A DNA stretch of 64,000 nucleotides from Bacteroidota bacterium (GTDB taxonomy: Bacteria; Bacteroidota; Bacteroidia; Palsa-965). Shown one piece after another: positions 35,946-44,809 of this stretch. The stretch spans positions 255,063-319,062 of the forward strand of contig VBWE01000001.1 in NCBI GenBank assembly GCA_006218065.1, given 5' to 3'. The position numbers were made by a program, and so were the translations under genes. Each line of letters begins with the position of its first letter. Within the stretch, counting starts at the first letter, position 1. The notes beneath the pieces were generated by a model. The model ran no database searches. It was not told the DNA's origin and saw only the letters and a program-made list of their open reading frames with translations.

Positions 35946-36119
35946 GAATCGCACACAGGCCACGGCGTTAGTCGTGGTCTTTTGCTTTTCATGCAGGCGG
36001 CGAAAGCCCGAAGGGATTTTGACGAACGTGTGAAAAGCAAAAGATGCGCCCGGCAGGGAGCGCCTGTGTTGGATTCACAATGCTGCGTATACCGGGATAT
36101 GCAATCCTTCCGGAGTCAC
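35946..36119. repeat. Nested inverted-repeat element after tRNA-Arg, ending in a copy of the tRNA 3' end
   Basis: Outer arms GAATCGCACACAGGC (35946-35960) and GCCTGTGTTGGATTC (36062-36076), 13 of 15 paired; inner arms CTTTTGCTTTTCA (35979-35991) and TGAAAAGCAAAAG (36031-36043), perfect. At 36103-36119, AATCCTTCCGGAGTCAC repeats the tRNA 3' end AATCCCTCCGGAGTCAC (35925-35941) with one change, preceded by a six-pair hairpin GCGTAT/ATATGC (36084-36101). Together with flanking sequence this fills the 325-base gap before the next gene; no coding region is visible. Confidence 0.55.
35960..35983 (+). terminator. Probable terminator after tRNA-Arg
   Basis: CCACG-GCGTTAGT-CGTGG followed by TCTTTT. 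The stem is only five base pairs, so it is modest. Confidence 0.45.
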
Positions 36120-36265
36120 AATGCTCAAAGCCTTGATGGCAGATGCTTTCAAGCCTTTTTTGCTTTTGGGAAGTGGGGTGCGGAAATGGGAAAAGGTGAA
36201 AAAGGCACGCACAATCCTTTTCCACGTATTTCTTACCTTTCAGCAGTGAACATGAAAAATCGCAC

Positions 36266-37186
36266 ATGAAACAATTTTTACTTTTCCCGGCCCTGCTGCT
36301 TTCCCTGGCTTCCGCAGCACAAACCAACCAGAACTTCGAAACGCAGGATTTTACCGGCTGGGCCGGATTCTCCGGCATGCCCAACGGGTACACCAACCCA
36401 CTCACAGGCGTCAGCACCGGCATCACACCAGCCAATGTGAACGCCTATACGTCCAATTCGCCGCACCTGATCGTCAACAGCAATTTTAACGGGATCACCT
36501 GCAACGGGGCTACGCCGGTGGGACAAGGGACTTATTCCGCGCTGATCAATTTTACCTCCGGAAGCAACCATGCCAGCGGAATTGAACAAACATTCACGGT
36601 CGGCCCTTCCGGCACAAGCCTGGTATTCTCATATTCCGCTTTGCTGATCGATGCCAATCACGCAGCTACCGAAGAGCCGTTTTTCCGCGCCGAAGTTTTC
36701 GATGCAAGCAGCGGCGTCATTTTTCAGAAAGTCATTTATCCCGGCATGCCCAACTCGCCGCTGGTTTCCTGTAATATCAACAACAACTATTACACGCCCT
36801 GGGGCTGCGATACGGTTTCACTGACCGCTTATATCGGGCAATCCGTGACTATGCGGTTCACTGCTGCCGATTGCTTTTTTGGCGATCACGACGGGTATGC
36901 TTTTGTGGATGCGGGATGTCTTTCAACAGGAATTGCAGAAATAAAAACAAACGCAACCGATTCCGTTTATCCCAATCCCGGCGACGGCATGTTCTTTATC
37001 CGCCACAGCATCGACGAAACAAGGAATATCATTGTCCGCAGCATCGACGGAAAAGAACTATTCCGCACAACATCCGTATCAAAAGCAAGCTGGGTTGATC
37101 TTCGCAGTTTTGCTCCCGGGATTTATTTCCTGGAAATTGAAAATGCGGCGGGGATGCGTTCGGTAAAAAAACTGGTGAAACAGTAA
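36266..37186 (+). CDS. Secreted protein with T9SS type A sorting domain
   Basis: 306 residues: signal peptide MKQFLLFPALLLSLASAAQ, a beta-sandwich body (NQNFETQDFTGWAGFSGMP ... FTVGPSGTSLVFSYSALLIDANH ... VDAGCLSTGI) resembling the jellyroll found in many Bacteroidota exoproteins, and a C-terminal sorting-type domain (SVYPNPGDGMFFIRH ... SFAPGIYFLEIENAAGMRSVKKLVKQ). Presumably secreted through the T9SS and attached to the surface. Convergent with the PLP-enzyme gene, stop to stop. Confidence 0.82.
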   Translation: MKQFLLFPALLLSLASAAQTNQNFETQDFTGWAGFSGMPNGYTNPLTGVSTGITPANVNAYTSNSPHLIVNSNFNGITCNGATPVGQGTYSALINFTSGSNHASGIEQTFTVGPSGTSLVFSYSALLIDANHAATEEPFFRAEVFDASSGVIFQKVIYPGMPNSPLVSCNINNNYYTPWGCDTVSLTAYIGQSVTMRFTAADCFFGDHDGYAFVDAGCLSTGIAEIKTNATDSVYPNPGDGMFFIRHSIDETRNIIVRSIDGKELFRTTSVSKASWVDLRSFAPGIYFLEIENAAGMRSVKKLVKQ

Positions 37187-38350
37187 TCAGATTTTTTCCA
37201 GCGCCTGGCGCAGATCATCGATAAGCACTTCAGGGTCTTCCAGCCCGATATAAAGCCGGACCATTTTCCAGGGCAGGTTTGTTTTTCCTTCGAAACTCTT
37301 CGCAGCGGCAACCGCACAAAGCGGGAACACCAGCGATTCATGCCCGCCCCACGAAGTGGCGATCAGGAACCGCTGCAGGCTGTCGCAAAAACGTTCCACG
37401 GCCGCTTCATTTTCCACCCGGAGTTCCACAGTGAGCAATCCCCCGCCCTGCTTCATCTGCTTCCGCGCAAGTCCGAGCTGCGGGTTTTTAGCGGAAAACG
37501 GGTAAAGCACCTGTTCCGTTTTCGGGTGTTTCTCTAAAAAATCCACGATCCGCATCGCCGAATCAGCCGACCGGTTCAGCCGGAGTTCCAGCGTCCGCAG
37601 TCCACGCATCAGCAACCACGCATCGTGTGGTGATATGATGGCGCCGATGGTCATGAATTCTTCTGCCATCATTTTCATGATGCGTTCCTTCGAACCGCAG
37701 ACCACGCCGGAAACCACATCGCTGTGCCCGTTGAGGTACTTCGTAGCCGAATGCACAACCAGGTCGGCGCCCAGCGCAAGCGGACTCTGGTTAAGCGGTG
37801 AATTATAACTGTTATCCGCGATTACAGTAATGTTTTTTTCATGTGCAATCGCACAGATTGCTGCGATGTCCTGCAATTCGAAGGTCAGGGAATTCGGACT
37901 TTCCACGTAAAACATCCGCGTATTCGGTTTAATCGCATGGCGGTAGTTCTCCGGGTCTTCGCCGTCGACAAAACTGGTTTCGACACCGTATTTCGCCAGG
38001 TATTTCGAAAGCAGCGCATTTGTCCAGCTGTATGGTTTACGTACACAAACCACATGATCGCCGGCCTTCACCGAGCTCATCACCGCGGCAGCGATCGCCC
38101 CGCTCCCGCTTGCAAAAACAAGAGCATCTTCCGCTCCTTCCAAGGCTGCGATCTTTTTCCGGAGCATCGCAACAGTCGGGTTATAACCGCGCGTATAAAA
38201 AGGAACCTCCAGCTCCCTTTTCAGATTTTCACGCATCACCGCAACCGAAGGAAAAGCAAAATTACTGGATTGAAAAATCGGCGGGGAAACGGCGTTGTAG
38301 TATTCTTCGCGGTTTTCTCCCAGCTGGTTGAGGATGAATGAAAGATCCAT
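37187..38350 (-). CDS. Cys/Met-metabolism PLP-dependent enzyme (cystathionine gamma-synthase/beta-lyase type)
   Basis: 387 residues with the fold-type I pattern of the trans-sulfuration family: YTRGYNPTVAMLRKKIAALEGAEDALVFASGSGAI (PLP phosphate loop), VIADNSYNSPLNQSPLALGADLVVHSATKYLNGHSD with Schiff-base Lys K204, and a C-terminal WGGHESLVFP. The exact reaction (gamma-synthase, gamma-lyase or beta-lyase) cannot be told from sequence. It is the last gene of a minus-strand run with the two paralogues upstream, six bases after the nearer one. Confidence 0.87.
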   Translation of the reverse strand: MDLSFILNQLGENREEYYNAVSPPIFQSSNFAFPSVAVMRENLKRELEVPFYTRGYNPTVAMLRKKIAALEGAEDALVFASGSGAIAAAVMSSVKAGDHVVCVRKPYSWTNALLSKYLAKYGVETSFVDGEDPENYRHAIKPNTRMFYVESPNSLTFELQDIAAICAIAHEKNITVIADNSYNSPLNQSPLALGADLVVHSATKYLNGHSDVVSGVVCGSKERIMKMMAEEFMTIGAIISPHDAWLLMRGLRTLELRLNRSADSAMRIVDFLEKHPKTEQVLYPFSAKNPQLGLARKQMKQGGGLLTVELRVENEAAVERFCDSLQRFLIATSWGGHESLVFPLCAVAAAKSFEGKTNLPWKMVRLYIGLEDPEVLIDDLRQALEKI

Positions 38351-38356
38351 AAATGC

Positions 38357-39934
38357 TTAGCGTTTTTTCCGCCCGGGCGAGTTTTTCTTCGCGGCTTTGG
38401 CCGGCTTTTCTCCCTGGTTTTCCATGATGATTTCCATCAGCGGACGACCTTTTACTTTACTGTCGAACCAGGCGATGAGATCGAAATTGTTGGAGAAGAA
38501 TCGCTTGTCTTCCGGCGATTCCCGGATGGCTTTCGCGATCGAATCACGCAGTCCTGCAAAAAATTCCGTTTTCTTGTTGGGCGATGTGGAACGTGCCAGG
38601 ATACGGATATGATCCATCAGCGCGCGCTCCACTTCGTACAGCGATTTTTTGTTTTTCAGGTAACGATAGAATGAAGACAATTTCTGCGACAGTTTTTCTT
38701 CGTCGCCGATTTCGAAATAACATTGCAGTTCGGTGATCCGGATAAACGTTGCAAGGTCTTCGCGCGGAGCCAGCGCCGGCATAACCATCACCTGGTCGAT
38801 CCATTGCAATGCGCGTTTGTATTCCCCCATCGAGCAGGCAAACCCTGCGGCCTGGACCAGGAGCGTTACGGCAAATTCCGGGTCCACCCGCTTGCCGTAA
38901 ACAGGAAAATCTTCCTCGAAGCGGGCCAGTGTTTCACGTATCGCCGATTCGTCTTTACGCAAAACGCAATCGTTGAATTCCGCGTTTGTCGCATACTGAA
39001 AGATCCGGATTTTGAGTCGCTCGTCCGTCGTATTGACGGCGCGCATCAAGCCGGCCGTTTCCAGCAGTTCGCGCGGCATTTTCAGCATGGCGCAGGCGGA
39101 AGCATGGCGGTTGAGAATGGAAATATATTTTTCCGTTTCGTACTGAAGCACGTTGGGGTGCTCCTGCGCGAGACGGATCAGGCGGCTGCTGTAAAAATAC
39201 ATGGTGTTGTAATCCGCCTTGATGTATGACGCAACTACATGCAGATCGTTATAAAAAAACTGTGACCTGACCGATGACGGTCCCTGTTCATGCCGGATTT
39301 CGGGCAGGTCGAGAAATGCATCCAGGTCTGCGAAATCCTGTGTTTTGCTCCGGCTGTATGCCGGGCGTATGGCCATCAGGCTCACCTGCTTCAACCTTCT
39401 TCCGTACATGGCCTGGACTTCGAGTTTGGCCAGCACATCGCAATATTCTTCGTAAAAAAGCTGGGCTTTTTTGAATTGCTGTTCCCGGTTATCCTTATCG
39501 GCCATCACCAGTTCCAGTTCCAGGATCGCCGGCATATATTCCAGCAGCTCATGCTTGCGCGCTAAATCACGGGCAACCTTCAGCTGCTGCCGGGCGTGTT
39601 TTTCCAGGCCCTTGGAAAGCAGCAATTCCGTATAGTGCAACTGCGCCCTGATTTTCGGCTCGGGTGTTTTTTCTTCGTGAAAAGCGTGCATGCTTTTCAG
39701 AAGCACATCCTGCAGCAGGTTCGACAGTGAATGATATTCTCCTTCCGATCCCAGGCCCGATTCGCGGCGAAGAATATGTTCCTCGCGAAAAGAGTCCTGC
39801 TTGTCGATTACGTCAAACAAACGGATCGGACGGTCGTCCCCACCCTGCACGGTACGCGACGCATAAAGCTTGAAGTAGCGCTTCTCGCTTTTGCTCATCG
39901 TTTTGATCACATGCTGCAGGTTCTCCGTATTCAC
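38357..39934 (-). CDS. Helical protein of unknown function, paralogue 2
   Basis: 525 residues starting at a GTG that overlaps the stop of the upstream paralogue (GTGA); GGAG lies seven bases before it. The N-terminus NLQHVIKTMSKSEKRYFKLYASR...IRLFDVIDKQDSFREEHILRRE is conserved with the neighbour (LFQLIKTLSEEEKHFFSVYASR...VRLFTAIDQQDVYDENIIRKKF), and the rest is TPR-like alpha-helical repeats ending in a Lys-rich tail. An ORF extension upstream to 40081 runs inside the neighbouring gene. I recognise this as a Bacteroidota-wide family without a known function. Confidence 0.7.
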   Translation of the reverse strand: MNTENLQHVIKTMSKSEKRYFKLYASRTVQGGDDRPIRLFDVIDKQDSFREEHILRRESGLGSEGEYHSLSNLLQDVLLKSMHAFHEEKTPEPKIRAQLHYTELLLSKGLEKHARQQLKVARDLARKHELLEYMPAILELELVMADKDNREQQFKKAQLFYEEYCDVLAKLEVQAMYGRRLKQVSLMAIRPAYSRSKTQDFADLDAFLDLPEIRHEQGPSSVRSQFFYNDLHVVASYIKADYNTMYFYSSRLIRLAQEHPNVLQYETEKYISILNRHASACAMLKMPRELLETAGLMRAVNTTDERLKIRIFQYATNAEFNDCVLRKDESAIRETLARFEEDFPVYGKRVDPEFAVTLLVQAAGFACSMGEYKRALQWIDQVMVMPALAPREDLATFIRITELQCYFEIGDEEKLSQKLSSFYRYLKNKKSLYEVERALMDHIRILARSTSPNKKTEFFAGLRDSIAKAIRESPEDKRFFSNNFDLIAWFDSKVKGRPLMEIIMENQGEKPAKAAKKNSPGRKKR

Positions 39935-41475
39935 GCTTTTTCTCCTTCTGTTTTTATTTCTTCGCGAAAGACCAATCTGTCGCGCATGGGCACGCCATCT
40001 ATCTTCCCGTTGAGCCAGGCCAGTAAATTGAAATGCGCGAGTGTCCGTTTTGTTGCAGGCGCTTTCTCGAAAACATTGCAAACAGCTTCCCTGGTTTTTA
40101 CAAGAAGTGCTTTGAGTTGTTCACGGGAAGTAACCCCGGTTATTTTGCGGATGCCGTTTATGAAGGTTATCTCTGCCACAAAACGTTCGCTTTTCGGCGA
40201 AAGGTAACGCAGCAATGACTTTAACCTGTAATCAACGAGATCGTGATTATTCAGTTCATAATGCAGCAGGATCTCCAGTATACGCAACGAAAGCGTAATG
40301 TCGTCGCGGTGCCCCACCTGCGTTTGATTGAGCGCTTCATTCAGCCAGCGCAGCGATTTATTATACTGTTCCAGCAGGTAATATACATACGCCGTTTGCC
40401 CGCAAATAGCCAGGATAAAAACCCGTTCCATATGCGGCTGACTGGTGGCAATTTTCTTTTCCACTTCAGCCGCAAGTACTTCCGCTTTCTGGTGATTGCC
40501 TTCAACGAGCAGGATATTGTATTCGGCATTAACTGCGTATTGGAAAATCCGGGCGATCAGCCGCTGGTCATTTGTTTTGACAGCGCGCAGCCATTTGCAG
40601 ACTGACCGCATTTCATCCAGCCGGCCGGTCGCCGAACACGCATTCGAATAGTGGTGCAGAAGCGATATGTACCGGGATGTATCATGCTGCAAAATATCCG
40701 GGTACTGCTGCGACATTTCAAAAACCTTTTTCGACTGGACATATGTCCCTTCAAAATCGCGCTTATTAAATGCGCACAAAGCATGAATCTGGTGAAAGAA
40801 ATAACGCGCCATAATGCTTTTCGGTCCCGTCTCGTCTTTGATTTCGGGAAGGCGCAGAAAATCGTCTATAGCACTGTGGTCGGTGCTATGTCCGTATGCT
40901 ATGTTCTGTGTGATAAACCTGACCTGCTTATTCAGGCGCTCATACATGGCCAGGTTTTCCAGCTTTTTGATCACGTCCTGGTATTCTTTCAGGAAGCGCT
41001 CGGAATGGGCTTCCTGTTGCTCGCGGTCCTCGCCTGACATATACGCGAATTCCAAATGCAGTATTTCGGGCAGGTAGGCAAGAAGCTCGTGCTTCTCGGC
41101 CAATCGTTTGGCTTCGGCAACCTGCTGGCGGGCCATTTTCTCCAGTCCTTTTGCTGCCAGCACTTCTGCATAATGAAGCAATTGCCGCAAGCGGGCTTCC
41201 GCTGTGCTTTCTTCGTATTGTGCATGGATACTGCGCAGAATTACGCCGTACAGTTCATGCTTGCTGGAGGCGAGAAATCTTTCAATGCTTTGTCCCTGGA
41301 ATTTTTTCCGGATGATGTTTTCATCGTAAACATCCTGCTGATCGATGGCGGTAAACAGCCGTACATAATTGCTGTCCCCCTTTGCGCTTACTCTGGAAGC
41401 ATACACGCTGAAAAAATGCTTCTCTTCTTCACTCAGTGTTTTGATGAGTTGAAAGAGGTCATCGTTGTTTTTCAT
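39931..41475 (-). CDS. Helical protein of unknown function, paralogue 1
   Basis: 514 residues, alpha-helical throughout, no signal peptide or membrane helix. Repeated pairs such as LLHYAEVLAAKGLEKMARQQVAEAKRLAEKHELLAYLPEILHLEFAYM and the near-identical block in the downstream paralogue show they arose by duplication. The helix pairs suggest a TPR-type scaffold in the cytoplasm. First gene of a three-gene minus-strand unit. Confidence 0.7.
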   Translation of the reverse strand: MKNNDDLFQLIKTLSEEEKHFFSVYASRVSAKGDSNYVRLFTAIDQQDVYDENIIRKKFQGQSIERFLASSKHELYGVILRSIHAQYEESTAEARLRQLLHYAEVLAAKGLEKMARQQVAEAKRLAEKHELLAYLPEILHLEFAYMSGEDREQQEAHSERFLKEYQDVIKKLENLAMYERLNKQVRFITQNIAYGHSTDHSAIDDFLRLPEIKDETGPKSIMARYFFHQIHALCAFNKRDFEGTYVQSKKVFEMSQQYPDILQHDTSRYISLLHHYSNACSATGRLDEMRSVCKWLRAVKTNDQRLIARIFQYAVNAEYNILLVEGNHQKAEVLAAEVEKKIATSQPHMERVFILAICGQTAYVYYLLEQYNKSLRWLNEALNQTQVGHRDDITLSLRILEILLHYELNNHDLVDYRLKSLLRYLSPKSERFVAEITFINGIRKITGVTSREQLKALLVKTREAVCNVFEKAPATKRTLAHFNLLAWLNGKIDGVPMRDRLVFREEIKTEGEKA

Positions 41476-41641
41476 AACGCGTTATCAGCTGTTTTTTTGT
41501 CAGGGAAGGTCGAAAATACATGTTTTTTTAAACACTTTTTCTCTCCCGGGTTATATATCAGGGCACGGAAATATGCTTTTTCCATATTGACAAATCTCTG
41601 ACAATCGGGCTGTTGGCAGAATTGTCCCGATGTAAATGTCA

Positions 41642-41664
41642 ACGGGCGCCCGAAGACGCCCGCT
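41642..41664 (-). terminator. Hairpin at the end of the methyltransferase gene
   Basis: On the minus strand, AGCGGGCGTCTTCGGGCGCCCGT folds with CGGGCG pairing CGCCCG, four bases after the stop of the methyltransferase gene. The following TTGACATTT is not a strong T-run. Confidence 0.4.
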
Positions 41665-41668
41665 GTAA

Positions 41669-42580
41669 TCAATCATTATTCCGGATAATGTAAATCTGGC
41701 TTGAGCAACGCGGCGGATCTCCACCTGACTTCAGGTTGGAGATCCAGCCGCGCCAGAAGGCAGCAAGCAAACTCGTTTTTCCGTTTTTATATTTTTCACT
41801 GAGCATCGAAACATAATAAGCATCGAATTTCATCGGAAGTATTTCTTTTACTCCCATCTGCTGCTTCCCGAAAAGGTTTTTGATATCTGACGGAGCGAAA
41901 TGCCAAAGGTGCCGGGGAACATCCCAGGCGGCCCAGTTTTCCTTGTAATGGTCAGCATCATGTGAAAGATGATTGGGAACAGCCACAATCAGCACTCCTC
42001 CGGGCTTAAGTAATCGCTTCAGTTCCGCAACCCGTTCATTCAAAAAGGGAACATGCTCGAGCACATGCCACATGGTAATTACATCGAATGACTGGGCCTG
42101 AAGCTGGACCAGGTGATCTTCTTCAAATGCGTTGATCCCAAATTTTTCACGGGCGACTTTGCGGGCCGATTCACTTGGCTCAATTCCGATGGTTTCCCAG
42201 CCCCCAGTTTTCGCAGTGTGTAAAAAATGCCCTGTTCCGCAACCGATGTCCAGGAGCTTGCCTTGCCCCGAAAGCCTGTTAACAAGCTTTAGTTTGCGTT
42301 TTAACGTCGTTTTACGCACGCGCTGGTAGAGCCAGTTCACAATCCCTTTCGAAGTGTCTGAATGCGAAACATAGTCGTCTGATTCGTAATACCGACCCAG
42401 ATCCGAGACCTCAGGCTGCGGGTTGGTGAAAAAGAAACTACATTTTTTGCATGAAACGATATCAAAAAGCTCTTTGCTTACGGTAAAGTCCCGGCACTGC
42501 AATTTCTTCTCAATCTCCTTCGAACCGCAAACGGGGCAGCTCTCGATTTTGTTTTGATTTGATTGTTCCACGTGAAACAA
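41669..42580 (-). CDS. Class I SAM-dependent methyltransferase with N-terminal zinc ribbon
   Basis: 303 residues. A CxxC...CxxC ribbon (SCPVCGSKEIEK ... VSCKKCSFFFTNPQPE) is followed by a Rossmann methyltransferase (GKLLDIGCGTGHFLHTA, FDVITMWHVLEHVPFLNERVAELKRLLKPGGVLIVAVPN). This pairing is found in enzymes that modify sugars or small molecules; the substrate is unknown. The apparent start TTG at 42580 translates MFHVEQ, which is the parS site read as protein; a GTG three codons later (42571) also lies within parS. Neighbour of mnmG across the candidate origin. Confidence 0.85.
   Translation of the reverse strand: MFHVEQSNQNKIESCPVCGSKEIEKKLQCRDFTVSKELFDIVSCKKCSFFFTNPQPEVSDLGRYYESDDYVSHSDTSKGIVNWLYQRVRKTTLKRKLKLVNRLSGQGKLLDIGCGTGHFLHTAKTGGWETIGIEPSESARKVAREKFGINAFEEDHLVQLQAQSFDVITMWHVLEHVPFLNERVAELKRLLKPGGVLIVAVPNHLSHDADHYKENWAAWDVPRHLWHFAPSDIKNLFGKQQMGVKEILPMKFDAYYVSMLSEKYKNGKTSLLAAFWRGWISNLKSGGDPPRCSSQIYIIRNND
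42564..42579. other. parS site (ParB binding)
   Basis: TGTTCCACGTGAAACA is an exact match to the bacterial parS consensus TGTTNCACGTGAAACA. It overlaps the start of the methyltransferase gene. Confidence 0.85.
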
Positions 42581-42680
42581 ATTTTAATTATTTTATAATT
42601 ATTTGATTTTATGTTGATTAGAAATATATTTATACTATTTCAAAATAAATAATATCCCACGAAAGCGTATTATAGTGAAT

Positions 42681-42696
42681 TGTTCCACATGAAACA
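42681..42696. other. parS-like site with one change
   Basis: TGTTCCACATGAAACA differs from consensus at one central base (CACATG for CACGTG). Confidence 0.6.
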
Positions 42697-42783
42697 CTTT
42701 CGTGATACAATTATACTAATAAAAATATTTTTGCTGTCTATTTATCTAACTCTTTTTCAAATGTTTATCAACATATTATTTGT

Positions 42784-42799
42784 TGTTTCACGTGGAACT
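42784..42799. other. parS site
   Basis: TGTTTCACGTGGAACT; read on the other strand it is AGTTCCACGTGAAACA, matching consensus except for the outermost base. Confidence 0.75.
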
Positions 42800-42852
42800 T
42801 TAGCAAAACTCATTTTCTGTTTTTCGGCGTATTAGTCACCAAAATGTGCGCA

Positions 42853-42883
42853 CAAAAAAGCCCGAAGCGTTTTGGCTTCGGGC
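42853..42883 (-). terminator. Terminator of mnmG
   Basis: On the minus strand GCCCGAAGC-CAAAAC-GCTTCGGGC forms a perfect nine-pair stem, followed at once by TTTTTTG. Confidence 0.85.
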
Positions 42884-42903
42884 GAAAAGAAAGGCGTTGG
42901 TAT

Positions 42904-44763
42904 CTATCTGCCGAGGTAAATCATGAGCACAGAAATGTCTGCCGGACTGACTCCACTGATCCGGGAAGCCTGGCCGAGAGAACCAGGTTTGATATGATTC
43001 AGTTTTTCCCTGGCTTCAGACGACAGTGATGTGAGTTGCAGGTACGGCAGATCAGCTGGCAACAGGATATCTTCCAGGCGTGCCATTTTATTCGCCATTT
43101 CGTGCTCACGCTCAATATAGCCTTCGTATTTCATGAGGATTTCGGCTTGCTCAATGGTTTCCGGGTCAAAACCGGAAAGAAAGTCCTTATGACTACCTAC
43201 CGCTATATCGGCTACGGCTATTCCCGGACGGGAAAGAACCGAGAACAAACGGACCTTCTGGTTAATGGAACTTGAGCCACGTTCCTCCAGCATCCTGTTT
43301 ATTTCCTCCGGTGAAATACTCGTGTTTTTAAAGTAGCTGATGATTTTATTCGCCCCGGCTATTTTGGTGGCAATGTGTTGGTTTCTGTCTCCGCTGGCCA
43401 GGCCGATTTCATGGGAACGGCTAGTCAGGCGGCTATCGGCATTATCCTGGCGAAGCAGGATCCGGTATTCTGCCCGGGAGGTAAACATCCTGTATGGCTC
43501 ATCTGTCCCTTTGGTAACAAGATCATCAATCAATACACCGATATAGGCTTCTGCCCGGGTTAAAACGAACCGGTTAGCCCCGTTTATCTTCAGGTGCGCG
43601 TTGATCCCGGCCATGATTCCCTGGCAGGCGGCCTCTTCATATCCTGTGGTTCCATTAATCTGGCCGGCGAAATACAGGTTTTCAATTCGCTTGGTCTGAA
43701 GCGTATGGTCAAGCTGTGTCGGCGGGAAATAGTCGTACTCTATGGCATATCCGGGGCGGAACATCTTAACTTTCTCAAAACCCTTTATTTTCCGCAACGC
43801 AGCCATCTGGACATCCTCCGGCAGGGACGTGGAAAAACCATTGACATAGATTTCTACGGTATTCCAGCCTTCCGGCTCTACAAAAATCTGGTGCCGTTCC
43901 TTATCTGCAAAACGGTTGATTTTATCTTCTATTGACGGGCAATAACGCGGTCCAAGGCCCTGGATACGTCCCGCATACATGGGTGAGCGATCAAAGCCGG
44001 TTTTAAGAATCTCGTGAACCTGGTCGTTTGTATAAGTAATCCAGCATGAGCGCTGTTTGGTCAATGGACTCGTTTCGGGTGAATAGGAGAATTTTTGCGG
44101 GTTTTCATCCCCGGGCTGCTCTTCCATTACGGAATAATCAAGCGAGCGCCCGTCTATCCTGGGAGGAGTGCCTGTTTTCATTCGCCCGCTTTCAAAGCCG
44201 AGTTCCAGTAACTGTTCCGTGATTCCCGTTGCGGCCTTCTCTCCTGTTCGTCCGCCGCCAAACTGTTTCTCTCCAATATGTATAATGCCGTTCAGGAAGG
44301 TTCCGTTGGTCAGAATAACCGACTTTGCTTTAATCGTAAGGCCCATACCGGTTACTACGCCACATACTTTATCGTCCTTAACCAGGAGCGAGCGGACCAT
44401 ATCCTGCCAGAAATCAACGTTGGGCGTTTGCTCGAGCATCAGGCGCCAGTGTTCTGCAAAGAGCATCCGGTCGTTTTGGGTACGCGGACTCCACATGGCC
44501 GGACCTTTTGACCTGTTCAGCATACGGAACTGGATGGCGCTTTTATCGGAAACGATTCCCGAGTAGCCACCGAGCGCATCAATCTCACGCACGATCTGGC
44601 CTTTGGCAATTCCTCCCATGGCGGGATTACAGCTCATCAGGGCGATGGTTTGCATATTCATTGTGACGAGCAAAACCGACGAACCCATATTTGCAGCAGC
44701 GGCAGCAGCTTCGCAGCCGGCATGACCGGCACCAACAACAATTACATCGTATTCTTTATGCAT
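42904..44763 (-). CDS. mnmG: tRNA uridine-5-carboxymethylaminomethyl modification enzyme MnmG (GidA)
   Basis: 619 residues, the standard length. FAD-binding DVIVVGAGHAGCEAAAAAANMG at the N-terminus, SCNPAMGGIAKGQIVREIDALGG, TGTPPRIDGRSLDYS, CPSIEDKI, and the C-terminal helical domain. With MnmE it installs the cmnm5 group on wobble U34. The ATG at 44763 gives MHKEYDVIVVG; the ORF upstream of it runs through a parS site. mnmG next to an origin is a common bacterial arrangement. Confidence 0.96.
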   Translation of the reverse strand: MHKEYDVIVVGAGHAGCEAAAAAANMGSSVLLVTMNMQTIALMSCNPAMGGIAKGQIVREIDALGGYSGIVSDKSAIQFRMLNRSKGPAMWSPRTQNDRMLFAEHWRLMLEQTPNVDFWQDMVRSLLVKDDKVCGVVTGMGLTIKAKSVILTNGTFLNGIIHIGEKQFGGGRTGEKAATGITEQLLELGFESGRMKTGTPPRIDGRSLDYSVMEEQPGDENPQKFSYSPETSPLTKQRSCWITYTNDQVHEILKTGFDRSPMYAGRIQGLGPRYCPSIEDKINRFADKERHQIFVEPEGWNTVEIYVNGFSTSLPEDVQMAALRKIKGFEKVKMFRPGYAIEYDYFPPTQLDHTLQTKRIENLYFAGQINGTTGYEEAACQGIMAGINAHLKINGANRFVLTRAEAYIGVLIDDLVTKGTDEPYRMFTSRAEYRILLRQDNADSRLTSRSHEIGLASGDRNQHIATKIAGANKIISYFKNTSISPEEINRMLEERGSSSINQKVRLFSVLSRPGIAVADIAVGSHKDFLSGFDPETIEQAEILMKYEGYIEREHEMANKMARLEDILLPADLPYLQLTSLSSEAREKLNHIKPGSLGQASRISGVSPADISVLMIYLGR

Positions 44764-44809
44764 GACTAATAAAAAGGGTAACAAAGGTACGAAAGAGGGA
44801 CCAACCTGT

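Larger units (their letters stand above)
42581..42840. other. Candidate chromosomal replication origin (oriC) region
   Basis: A 260-base gap, much more A+T-rich than anything else in the window, lies between the methyltransferase gene and mnmG and holds two further parS-type sites. TTATCAACA at 42765-42773 is one change from the DnaA box TTATCCACA; TTATCTAAC (42742-42750) and the reverse-strand TAATCAACA (42612-42620) are weaker. Long A/T blocks at 42583-42650 and 42715-42740 could unwind. Gene order (mnmG, ybeY) and mostly minus-strand genes on the left fit an origin. dnaA is not here. Confidence 0.45.

Noticed and set aside
35766-36040. Short minus-strand frames (PTNRTGICHS-type peptides) over tRNA-Arg
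   Set aside because: They are translations of the antisense of the tRNA and its broken copy.
35925-36119. Classical integrative element attachment sites
   Set aside because: The tRNA 3'-end duplication is real, but the 178-base interval has no integrase or cargo, so a classical element is not supported.
42742-42750. TTATCTAAC as a DnaA box
   Set aside because: Two or more mismatches to TTATCCACA in very AT-rich DNA; not used as evidence alone.
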